Source: a virus
Virus record (IMG/VR): IMGVR_UViG_3300030108_001226
Span: 1-24,814 of that record
Reading direction: 5' to 3' (one strand)
DNA length: 24,814 bases
Each line of letters starts with the position of its first letter. Positions within the stretch are counted from its first letter, which is position 1. The notes under the pieces are model-generated. The model saw only the letters and a list, made by a program, of their open reading frames with translations, made no database searches and was not told the DNA's origin. Below are positions 1-5,950 of the stretch, one piece after another. Position numbers and translations under genes: made by a program.

Positions 1-1037
1 TCTGTCTTTGATGCGTTAATCGTTGAACGTGCTGAACCACTAGCGTCAGGGTAAACTAATATTCTGTTTGAAGGATAGCGTCTGAGTAACTCCTGTGCCA
101 ACGCATCTGTATCTTTTTGTTTTGATATTTCATCAATAATTACCAGTTTGTCACCATCTCTCACACCAATGACGCAGTTGCAGTTCATCACATTGAAATC
201 TATACCGCAAAGTAAAGTCTCCATCTTGATATCAAACGGTATTTTGTTGATGACATGATGCTCCCTGGAGAACCTATTATAGACCTGTCCGCTTGTGAGG
301 TTGACCCATTGTCCAAGGAGGTAAGCCTTTATCAACTGCGGTGGATAATTTTCATACAAAGATGGAATAAATGTATCAGGTAGATAAGGATTATCAGCCG
401 TCTTTGCCTGGATCAATGCAGTATCAGATTTTCTATTTTTTTCAAAAGTTTCAAATGCCCAGCCATGACCTTCGGGAGTTGTTGTTGCATAGAACTGCTG
501 AACATTACCAGATCTAAGTCTTGCTAGTGCCATATTCATTGCACTCTCCGCATCTCGTTTTGGGATAGTATCTGCCTCGTCAAATCCAACTGCACATAAA
601 TTTTGACCTCGCAAGCGTTGATATGTAAGCATTGTCCTTAACAAAATAGTATGTGTTCCTTCTTCCCAAGAAAGTTGATACTCAGGAAGCGGTGATGCTC
701 TGAATGTGTAAGGTATTTGCCATTGATCTAATAATTCATTGAATGTACGAATTAAAATGTCTCTTAACATCGGTGCTGTTGGTTGAAAAACAGCAGATAC
801 ATGACCGATATTTAGACAGGCAAGCATTACAGCTTTAGAACATAGAGCATATGTTTTACCAGCACCAAAGCCGCAGACAAGAGCTAATTTTCTATGATCC
901 ATGTCCTGGCAGAACTTTGCCTGATGAGGAAGTAAACCTTGATAAATTCTTTCTATCGTTTCTTGCGTTGTAGGAAGATTATATGCACCAATCTCATATA
1001 AAACTTTTCCAGGTTGAACTGTATCTAAAATGCTCAC
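1..1037 (-). CDS. terL: Terminase large subunit (3' end beyond window)
   Basis: This is the DNA-packaging motor: an ATPase that drives DNA into the prohead and a nuclease that cuts the concatemer. I translated 345 codons from a GTG start at 1037-1035; the frame stays open to the left edge. Residues 55-62 (CGFGAGKT) form the Walker A loop. The hydrophobic strand ending in DEAD at 153-156 is Walker B. ATTTPEGHG near 184-192 fits the coupling motif. The RNase H-like nuclease domain begins at GIDFNV (278-283), and VYPDASGS (328-335) supplies a further acidic site. The GTG start overlaps the TGA of the upstream gene as GTGA, which indicates translational coupling and decides the start. The last part of the nuclease domain is outside the window. 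The family assignment is secure; the subfamily is not resolved. Confidence 0.93.
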   Translation of the reverse strand, partial: MSILDTVQPGKVLYEIGAYNLPTTQETIERIYQGLLPHQAKFCQDMDHRKLALVCGFGAGKTYALCSKAVMLACLNIGHVSAVFQPTAPMLRDILIRTFNELLDQWQIPYTFRASPLPEYQLSWEEGTHTILLRTMLTYQRLRGQNLCAVGFDEADTIPKRDAESAMNMALARLRSGNVQQFYATTTPEGHGWAFETFEKNRKSDTALIQAKTADNPYLPDTFIPSLYENYPPQLIKAYLLGQWVNLTSGQVYNRFSREHHVINKIPFDIKMETLLCGIDFNVMNCNCVIGVRDGDKLVIIDEISKQKDTDALAQELLRRYPSNRILVYPDASGSARSTINASKT

Positions 1038-1354
1038 GAAATAATCTGTGCAAGTCTTGCTGCTGTATTGATTGCACCAAGAGCAATATGCAGATGACCT
1101 TTTTCTCTTGCTTCCATTTGTAACGTTGCAGCTTGCGATAAAAGATTCGCTACCATTTCAGGTCTTTCCATATCCCAATCTGCTTTCATCTCGGCTCTAG
1201 CTATCTCTAAATACTTGTCAGCTGTTTTAGAACTGACCCCCCAATTTTTGGAAGCATATCTAACGCAATCAGATCTACGGCCACCTCTAGCGATGATCTC
1301 GCCAAGCTTGCGTGACCTGATAACAGTTTCTATTTTTGTGCCTTTTTTAGCCAT
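1034..1354 (-). CDS. Small terminase-like DNA-binding protein
   Basis: A 106-residue basic protein directly upstream of the large terminase, sharing a GTGA overlap with it. That is the position and size of a small terminase subunit, which recognises the packaging site and recruits the large subunit. Residues about 15-55 fit a helix-turn-helix of the kind found at small-terminase N-termini (RSDCVRYASKNWGVSSKTADKYL, the second helix being SSKTADKYL). Residues 55-106 are helical and could form the oligomerisation part. I see no clear Shine-Dalgarno sequence before the ATG at 1354. The function is inferred from position plus the helix-turn-helix; another small DNA-binding protein is possible. Confidence 0.75.
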   Translation of the reverse strand: MAKKGTKIETVIRSRKLGEIIARGGRRSDCVRYASKNWGVSSKTADKYLEIARAEMKADWDMERPEMVANLLSQAATLQMEAREKGHLHIALGAINTAARLAQIIS

Positions 1355-1400
1355 TACTTAGATGTTACACGGAAAAGCGAGAATATGAATATTTATTAAT

Positions 1401-1626
1401 TTTGAGACTCATTTGAGACTGAGCAGGTGTTCCCACGTTCCCGATGTTCCCACCTTTGCACCAAACTTACCTCGCGTTATATTTATCCCTTATATCCCCA
1501 TAATATACAATATATATATATATATACTATATACTAGGAACATAAGGAACATATATATATATAGTAGTTATAGAGAAGGTTTTGAGCGTTCCCGAAGGTA
1601 GGAACAGGGTAGGAACAGTAAGGAAC
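1401..1626. other. Candidate replication origin: GTTCC/GGAAC repeats around AT tracts
   Basis: This is the largest gene-free stretch on the left side, lying just 3' of the primase-helicase gene. GTTCCC occurs at 1429-1434, 1437-1442 and 1446-1451 (8-9 bp apart) and again at 1588-1593. Its complement GGAAC occurs at 1537-1541, 1546-1550, 1601-1605, 1612-1616 and 1622-1626 (9-11 bp apart). Between the clusters lie alternating A/T tracts at about 1501-1534 and 1551-1564. TTTGAGACT is repeated at 1401-1409 and 1412-1420, with a third copy at 1694-1703 inside the replication gene. Repeats at roughly one helical turn flanking an easily melted tract next to a replication gene resemble an iteron origin. 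The repeats are seen; the origin function is inference. Confidence 0.5.
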
Positions 1627-1627
1627 A

Positions 1628-3661
1628 TCAAGTAGATTTTTGAAACCAGACCCATTTCGGTGTTCCCATCACTCTTTTCTTTTTTCGATCATATTTGAGA
1701 CTCCTTAAGATTTGACTTACGGTCATCATGTCACTTTTTGTTTGTCTTTCGATAGGTTTTTCAATAGCATCTGTTAACAAAACTTCAATAGTAATATCTT
1801 TAACTGAGTTTGACGGATCATTCAACCAATGACTTATAACGGATGACCAGGGAGAATCAACCATGTAGGACAAATTTTCTTTTTCAATCTGATGCTCTTC
1901 TTCATAAGAAAGAAAATGAGGTTCATTATTTTTGAAGGCATGAATAGCACCTGACCAAAGAGCATCGCGCTCAAGCTGAAGGCCATCAAGATCAATAGAT
2001 TTTGCAGTGCAGGGAATAACATGAAACCTACGATTTCCTGTGTCATCAATTAATAAACCTGATTCTTTATTACTGCTTCCTACGATAATGCCACGCCTGG
2101 GCCATTCTTCCACGGCTTTACCGTAAGGAACTCTAAGGAGATCGGTTGATCTTGATAGAAAAGCCTTTACGACCCCTGCGTGTTTACGGCTTGTGATGCC
2201 ATCAATTTCAGACCATTCCATTCCCCACGATCTGTGAAGGACGAGAAGATCATCTTTTGAAGAAATATCACCGAGAGCATCTGAGAAGAAAGGGCCGAAG
2301 AGAGTTTGCCAGAAAGAAGATTTTTTTATGCCCTGTGACCCCTGCAAGACGGTGGCGGTATCATGTTTACAACCTGGCATATAAACTCTTCTCACTGCAT
2401 TTATTAAAGTAAGTTTAAGCATGGTGTCATATATTGTCGGCTCGGTAAGGCTTTGATCCTGTGGCCTTAGATATGTTGATGCAAGAGATTCAATGTAAGC
2501 TGGTTGGATTTCGTTGTAACAGTGATCAAGATAAAGCTTTACAGGATCATATTCATTTTCATGAGCTACTTTTAGGAGACAATCAACTGCCATTTCTTTT
2601 GGCACTTTATAACCAAGCTCTGCTAGGGTGAGATAAAAAATTTCAATATTTTTTATAACTTTGCCATCCATTTCTATTGAATGAGAAAAGGTATTGAATC
2701 TGATTTCGTGTTTAAGATTGCGTAAAAAATTTATAAGTTCCTGTGATGTAAGTTGTTCTAATTTACGAGGAACAGGAGTTGATTCTTCTTTTGGTTCTAT
2801 TGATGTTGGAAAAATGCGTGGTGGTGGAGTCCAACCATCTTCTGAGGCAAACTTCTGGAGAGTACCGAGAGAAACACCTGATGACTTGAAGGATGACCAT
2901 TTCTTTTCACATTCTCCTGATTTATATTTGCTGTTTTTCTGTGATAACTGTTCCCAATCGAAAAGGAGAGAGTCATCCCCAACTGAATGAGCAGCCATAC
3001 CAATTTTGACCCATATGTCGTAGTCATCTAAACGGTTTGGATTGATTGATTGAAGAAGAGATCGTGCCTTATCAGTATCTGAGTTAAGGGTTTGTATCTG
3101 TGGTGTTTTTTTCTTTTTCGGCTCCATCATCTTTTGGATTATGGCGAAAGGAGCTTCTGCAATTTCAAGATCAGAGGGTGAACGACCATCCATCCACCTA
3201 TAACCATCAGTTTTTGGATGTTTACCAGATACTATTGATTGTGTACCATTCCACCGCAACTCGATCTGTTCAACAGAACCATCTTCATCTTTTACACCTG
3301 TCTGATATTTACGAGTTTTTATCTTTGACCAATACTTTTCTGGAACTTGATAAATTATTTGGAATCTACCAACCCGACCTGATGTAACCATCCATGATGG
3401 TGGAAGTGATGATAATGAGAAACCCCATTCACCTAATATTTTTGCAGCTGATGGCCCATCATGATCAAGAAATAATAAACCACCTGAAGGAACACCACAG
3501 CAAACACCTATACCTGTTGATCTGTTGGAGGAAATTTCTTTAAATAACTGTGAACGTGTAAGAGGGTTATTTTGCCAATCATTTTGATATGGCCTTTTAT
3601 TTTGAACGGCAACAAAACCCCAGTGCTTTGGTAAGCGAAATAATTCTTCTTTTGTATCCAT
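1628..3661 (-). CDS. PrimPol / PriCT-2 / VapE-type primase-helicase
   Basis: A 677-residue multidomain replication protein that probably primes and unwinds phage DNA. Residues about 10-175 match a PrimPol-type primase-polymerase: the GIGVCCG strand at 50-56, acidic FLDHD at 64-68, the GRFQIIY strand at 99-105 and SGKH at 145-148. Residues about 195-277 look like a primase C-terminal PriCT-2 helical domain (WVKIGMAAHS, KKWSSF, GTLQKFA). Residues about 405-600 are a VirE/VapE-type P-loop ATPase: Walker A GSQGIKKS at 441-448, Walker B MEWSEID at 481-487, and the family signature RRGIIVGSSNKE...GNRRFHVI at 522-548. It lies 2 nt downstream of a small regulator gene, and its 3' end adjoins the candidate origin. 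It is the likely main replication protein. Confidence 0.9.
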   Translation of the reverse strand: MDTKEELFRLPKHWGFVAVQNKRPYQNDWQNNPLTRSQLFKEISSNRSTGIGVCCGVPSGGLLFLDHDGPSAAKILGEWGFSLSSLPPSWMVTSGRVGRFQIIYQVPEKYWSKIKTRKYQTGVKDEDGSVEQIELRWNGTQSIVSGKHPKTDGYRWMDGRSPSDLEIAEAPFAIIQKMMEPKKKKTPQIQTLNSDTDKARSLLQSINPNRLDDYDIWVKIGMAAHSVGDDSLLFDWEQLSQKNSKYKSGECEKKWSSFKSSGVSLGTLQKFASEDGWTPPPRIFPTSIEPKEESTPVPRKLEQLTSQELINFLRNLKHEIRFNTFSHSIEMDGKVIKNIEIFYLTLAELGYKVPKEMAVDCLLKVAHENEYDPVKLYLDHCYNEIQPAYIESLASTYLRPQDQSLTEPTIYDTMLKLTLINAVRRVYMPGCKHDTATVLQGSQGIKKSSFWQTLFGPFFSDALGDISSKDDLLVLHRSWGMEWSEIDGITSRKHAGVVKAFLSRSTDLLRVPYGKAVEEWPRRGIIVGSSNKESGLLIDDTGNRRFHVIPCTAKSIDLDGLQLERDALWSGAIHAFKNNEPHFLSYEEEHQIEKENLSYMVDSPWSSVISHWLNDPSNSVKDITIEVLLTDAIEKPIERQTKSDMMTVSQILRSLKYDRKKKRVMGTPKWVWFQKST

Positions 3662-3663
3662 TG

Positions 3664-3807
3664 TTATGCAGCCTGCTCCATTTTTTCAGCAACTATTAAT
3701 CTGAGTAAACAGGATCTTGATTCAGAACCTTTATTATCATCAAGCCATTTTATCTGACCCTGCGAGAGTTGAATATTGATTGTTTTTAAAATTTGTTCTT
3801 GTTCCAT
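3664..3807 (-). CDS. Small ribbon-helix-helix-like regulator
   Basis: A 47-codon gene read from ATG 3807-3805 to TAA 3666-3664, two bases before the primase-helicase start, so the two probably form one transcript. The protein has a short beta-like strand (TINIQLS, residues 9-15) followed by two predicted helices (GQIKWLDDN, then SESRSCLLRLIVAEKM). This is the strand-helix-helix layout of small CopG/Arc-type repressors, including the SxSxxLRxxI pattern at the start of the second helix. Such proteins bind short inverted repeats as dimers, and one lies upstream at 3847-3863. The start lacks a strong Shine-Dalgarno sequence. The ORF and fold pattern are seen; a role in controlling the divergent early promoters is inference. 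Confidence 0.62.
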   Translation of the reverse strand: MEQEQILKTINIQLSQGQIKWLDDNKGSESRSCLLRLIVAEKMEQAA

Positions 3808-3815
3808 ACCTAGGG

Positions 3816-3843
3816 TTGTTTATGTGTAACTATAGGGTAAGAT
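3816..3843 (+). promoter_or_regulatory. Candidate promoter for the helicase operon
   Basis: TTGTTT at 3816-3821 and TAAGAT at 3838-3843 are separated by 16 bases and lie 22 nt before the helicase ATG. This is a sigma-70-like layout in the gap between divergent genes. No good ribosome binding site follows, so the message would be almost leaderless. Confidence 0.4.
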
Positions 3844-3846
3844 ACC

Positions 3847-3863
3847 ACCATATATAGTATGGT
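3847..3863. promoter_or_regulatory. Inverted repeat, candidate operator
   Basis: ACCATA (3847-3852), spacer TATAG, then TATGGT (3858-3863) form a perfect 6-bp inverted repeat. It lies just downstream of the candidate plus-strand -10 box and between two divergent genes, one of which encodes a ribbon-helix-helix-like protein. It would be a natural site for that protein to bind; this is inference. Confidence 0.4.
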
Positions 3864-3865
3864 CA

Positions 3866-5179
3866 ATGGTTAAATTACGAGACTATCAAAAAGTGGCGAG
3901 CAGAAAGTTGACAAGGCTTTGTCAGATTAAGAAATGTGCATATCTAAGTGGCGAATGTAGAACAGGCAAGACGATGGTGGCATTGTCTGTTGTCAGGAAT
4001 ATGGCATTGGAAAAAGTTTTGATTATTACTAAGAAAAAAGCAATACCAAGTATTGAAAGTGATGTAAGAAAGATGAATCTTGAGAAGGTAGTATCCACGA
4101 CTAACTTTGAACAGTTAAAAAATTTTAAGGGTACAAGTTGGAATATGATTATCGTTGATGAAGCTCATAGTGTTGGTGCATTTCCAAAACCATCTCAACG
4201 TTATCAGAATATATTGCAGCTTAGATATAACAGCATTATTCTGATGAGTGGAACACCAAGCCCCGAAAGCTTCAGCCAACTTTATCACCAATGGTCTCTG
4301 ACACCTTTTTTATGGAGTCATTATCAGAATTTTTACAGGTGGGCGAGTGACTATGTGGATGTAAAGGAGAAAAGAGTTGGTACTGGTATTGTTATTAAAG
4401 ATTATTCAGATGCAAGACAAAGTAGAATATTGAAGGACATTGAACCTTATACAGTGCAGATGACCCAGAAAGAAGCTGGTTTTACACAGGAGATTGAGGA
4501 GGAAGTGCATACGGTGAAGATGTCCAGAAGAACATACAGGTTGGCGTTAAGGATTATAAAAGATGGTGTTATCGGTAGACCTGGAGGAAGATCGGTTGTT
4601 GCAGATACAGGTGCAAAGGTTATGAGTAAGTTACGTCAGATCTATAATGGCCATGTAATAACAGAAAGACATGGAGCGATAGTTTTTGATAAAAGTAAGG
4701 CTGATTATATAAAAGATAACTTCAGTGGAAGGATTGCCATATTATATTGCTTTATTGCAGAAGGTAAAATGCTGAGAGAATATTTTGGTGATCGTGCAAC
4801 CGATGATCCAGATATATTTAATGCCGTAAGCGATTCTGTTTTTATCGGTCAGGTCAAGAGTTGCAGAGAAGGAGTTAATCTGAGCAGTGCCGATCACTTA
4901 ATTTTTTTAGGGATAGATTATTCTGCACTTAGTTATTTGCAGGGTAGGGAAAGAGCAAGTTTTCTTGGCAGGGATAGAAAAAATAAAATACATTATATTT
5001 TTGCAGAGAAGGGAATCGAGCCAAAAGTATATGATGTTGTTAAATTAAAGGAAAGCTACACGATCAATCATTATAGAAATGACAGAGGCTCAATATCAGA
5101 AGAAGCTGATCGACAGGCACGAGAAAGAAGGATGGACAGTTATCAAGTTAATTATGTGCAACAAAGCTGGTTTACCTGA
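3866..5179 (+). CDS. SF2 (DEAH-type) helicase
   Basis: A 437-residue superfamily 2 DNA helicase/translocase. Visible motifs in order: Q-like RDYQ (5-8), Walker A SGECRTGKT (28-36), Walker B/II VDEAH (97-101), III MSGTP (127-131), V REGVNLSSADH (334-344) and VI YLQGRERA (357-364). The size is compact, with two RecA-like lobes and little else, as in phage SNF2-type helicases that work in replication or recombination. It opens the plus-strand early operon, and its last 101 nt overlap the VRR-NUC gene in another frame. The helicase stop codon is made from the P33-D34 codons of that nuclease. Helicase plus VRR-NUC is a recurrent phage pairing. The exact substrate cannot be read from the sequence. 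Confidence 0.9.
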   Translation: MVKLRDYQKVASRKLTRLCQIKKCAYLSGECRTGKTMVALSVVRNMALEKVLIITKKKAIPSIESDVRKMNLEKVVSTTNFEQLKNFKGTSWNMIIVDEAHSVGAFPKPSQRYQNILQLRYNSIILMSGTPSPESFSQLYHQWSLTPFLWSHYQNFYRWASDYVDVKEKRVGTGIVIKDYSDARQSRILKDIEPYTVQMTQKEAGFTQEIEEEVHTVKMSRRTYRLALRIIKDGVIGRPGGRSVVADTGAKVMSKLRQIYNGHVITERHGAIVFDKSKADYIKDNFSGRIAILYCFIAEGKMLREYFGDRATDDPDIFNAVSDSVFIGQVKSCREGVNLSSADHLIFLGIDYSALSYLQGRERASFLGRDRKNKIHYIFAEKGIEPKVYDVVKLKESYTINHYRNDRGSISEEADRQARERRMDSYQVNYVQQSWFT

Positions 5180-5318
5180 CTTGATATGTATGAAACCAGA
5201 TGAGGTTAAGTTTATTGAGGTCAAAGGTCCGAAGGGAAGATTGAGCGAGATCCAGAAATATAGAATTGAGGAGTTGAAAGAAAAGGGATTTGATGTAAAA
5301 GTAATGAAACCTTGTTGA
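5079..5318 (+). CDS. VRR-NUC domain nuclease
   Basis: A 79-residue single-domain nuclease of the VRR-NUC branch of the PD-(D/E)XK superfamily. This family cleaves structured DNA such as flaps or junctions. Visible core: GLPDLI (31-36, catalytic D34), FIEVKG (45-50, E47 and K49) and the following EIQKYRIEEL helix containing Q59. The N-terminal helix (TEAQYQKKLIDRHEKEGW) is typical of the family and supports the ATG at 5079. It therefore shares 101 nt with the 3' end of the helicase gene. No Shine-Dalgarno sequence lies at the usual distance, so initiation may depend on ribosomes translating the helicase. Small VRR-NUC proteins often sit beside phage helicases; physical partnership is inference. 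Confidence 0.88.
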   Translation: MTEAQYQKKLIDRHEKEGWTVIKLIMCNKAGLPDLICMKPDEVKFIEVKGPKGRLSEIQKYRIEELKEKGFDVKVMKPC

Positions 5319-5343
5319 CAGTTGTTGAAGGTAGATGTAATAT
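5315..5343 (+). promoter_or_regulatory. Candidate sigma-70-like promoter
   Basis: TTGACA at 5315-5320 is a perfect -35 box. TAATAT at 5338-5343 follows at 17 bases, with TATAAA overlapping as an alternative. The -35 box overlaps the stop codon of the nuclease gene. Transcription would start near 5350 and serve the small gene at 5367, the HTH protein and the methyltransferase. Confidence 0.5.
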
Positions 5344-5366
5344 AAAAGTAAATCAACCCCATTCAA

Positions 5367-5558
5367 ATGAAAATTATCAAAAGAAGAGGTAAGAAAAAAC
5401 TTTATCGTCAGTTCCAAATGGAGTTACCTCAAACTGTTCGTGAAGAAATCGACAGAATGATTAAAGACCATATTATGGGAACTGAAATATGGGATAACAA
5501 ACATTTCTGTAATGCTTATTGGAACATTACATTACACCTACAACCTTGGGAGGATTAG
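5367..5558 (+). CDS. Hypothetical small basic protein
   Basis: A 63-residue protein that I do not recognise. The N-terminus is very basic (IIKRRGKKKLYRQ). A short strand QMELPQT is followed by a helix VREEIDRMIKDH, which would suit a small nucleic-acid-binding or ribbon-helix-helix-like fold, and the C-terminus is aromatic. It sits between a candidate promoter (5315-5343) and the HTH protein gene, whose ribosome binding site (GGGAGG, 5548-5553) lies in its last codons. That spacing suggests an operon. The start has no strong Shine-Dalgarno sequence. Confidence 0.6.
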   Translation: MKIIKRRGKKKLYRQFQMELPQTVREEIDRMIKDHIMGTEIWDNKHFCNAYWNITLHLQPWED

Positions 5559-5562
5559 CAAA

Positions 5563-5946
5563 ATGAATAAAAAAAAATTTTCCTTTAAAAAAGATGTTGA
5601 AGAATTGAAAGAAATAGTACAACAATTAAATAAAAGTTTTTTTTCAATTAAAGAAACTGTTGATCAATTAAGAATTGATTTTGACTTAGCCCAAGAACAA
5701 AATCCGTTTAATGTTAATGTCTGGCTCAAGCCATCTGAACTTGCTGCCATTTTAAAAATTAGTAATTCAACAGTTACTAAATGGAGAAACGAGGGTTTAT
5801 TTAAAAAGACCTCTGTTAAAAAAATGGCTAGAGGAAAAAGAACAGATTTTTATTATCACCGCATTAATGCAATAAAAGATGTTTCATTAATCAAACCAAT
5901 TCAAATTTTAACTAATAAGAAAACACTCAATCATTATGGAGGCTAA
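5563..5946 (+). CDS. Coiled-coil and helix-turn-helix DNA-binding protein
   Basis: A 127-residue protein from the ATG at 5563. I chose this start because GGGAGG at 5548-5553 is ideally spaced; an upstream in-frame ATG at 5512 would run deep into the preceding gene. Residues about 8-42 (VEELKEIVQQLNK...VDQLRIDF) form a heptad-like coiled coil. Residues about 50-80 (LKPSELAAILKISNSTVTKWRNEGL) form a clear helix-turn-helix of the MerR/excisionase or helix_turn_helix_17 type, followed by basic residues. It ends 4 nt before the methyltransferase start, and its final codons carry the methyltransferase ribosome binding site (GGAGG, 5939-5943). A regulatory or recombination-accessory role is possible but not shown. 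Confidence 0.72.
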   Translation: MNKKKFSFKKDVEELKEIVQQLNKSFFSIKETVDQLRIDFDLAQEQNPFNVNVWLKPSELAAILKISNSTVTKWRNEGLFKKTSVKKMARGKRTDFYYHRINAIKDVSLIKPIQILTNKKTLNHYGG

Positions 5947-5950
5947 GTAA

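Noticed and set aside
1413-1601. 62-codon plus-strand ORF through the AT-tract region
   Set aside because: Its product is a translation of alternating AT tracts (NIYIYILYT) and of the repeat units; it has no protein-like character or ribosome binding site.
1588-1605. Terminator for the primase-helicase transcript (GTTCC...GGAAC hairpin)
   Set aside because: The stem is only 5 bp with an 8-base loop and no T run on the minus strand; it is better explained as part of the repeat array.
1401-1626. CRISPR array or tRNA in the repeat region
   Set aside because: The repeat units are only 5-9 bp with 8-11 bp steps and no spacers of CRISPR length; no cloverleaf can be drawn.
2694-3387. Plus-strand ORFs opposite the primase-helicase gene
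   Set aside because: They are shadows of a well-supported gene with full domain content, and show no motifs of their own.
5512-5562. Upstream ATG extending the HTH/coiled-coil protein
   Set aside because: It would overlap the preceding gene by 47 nt, while ATG 5563 has a well-spaced GGGAGG.
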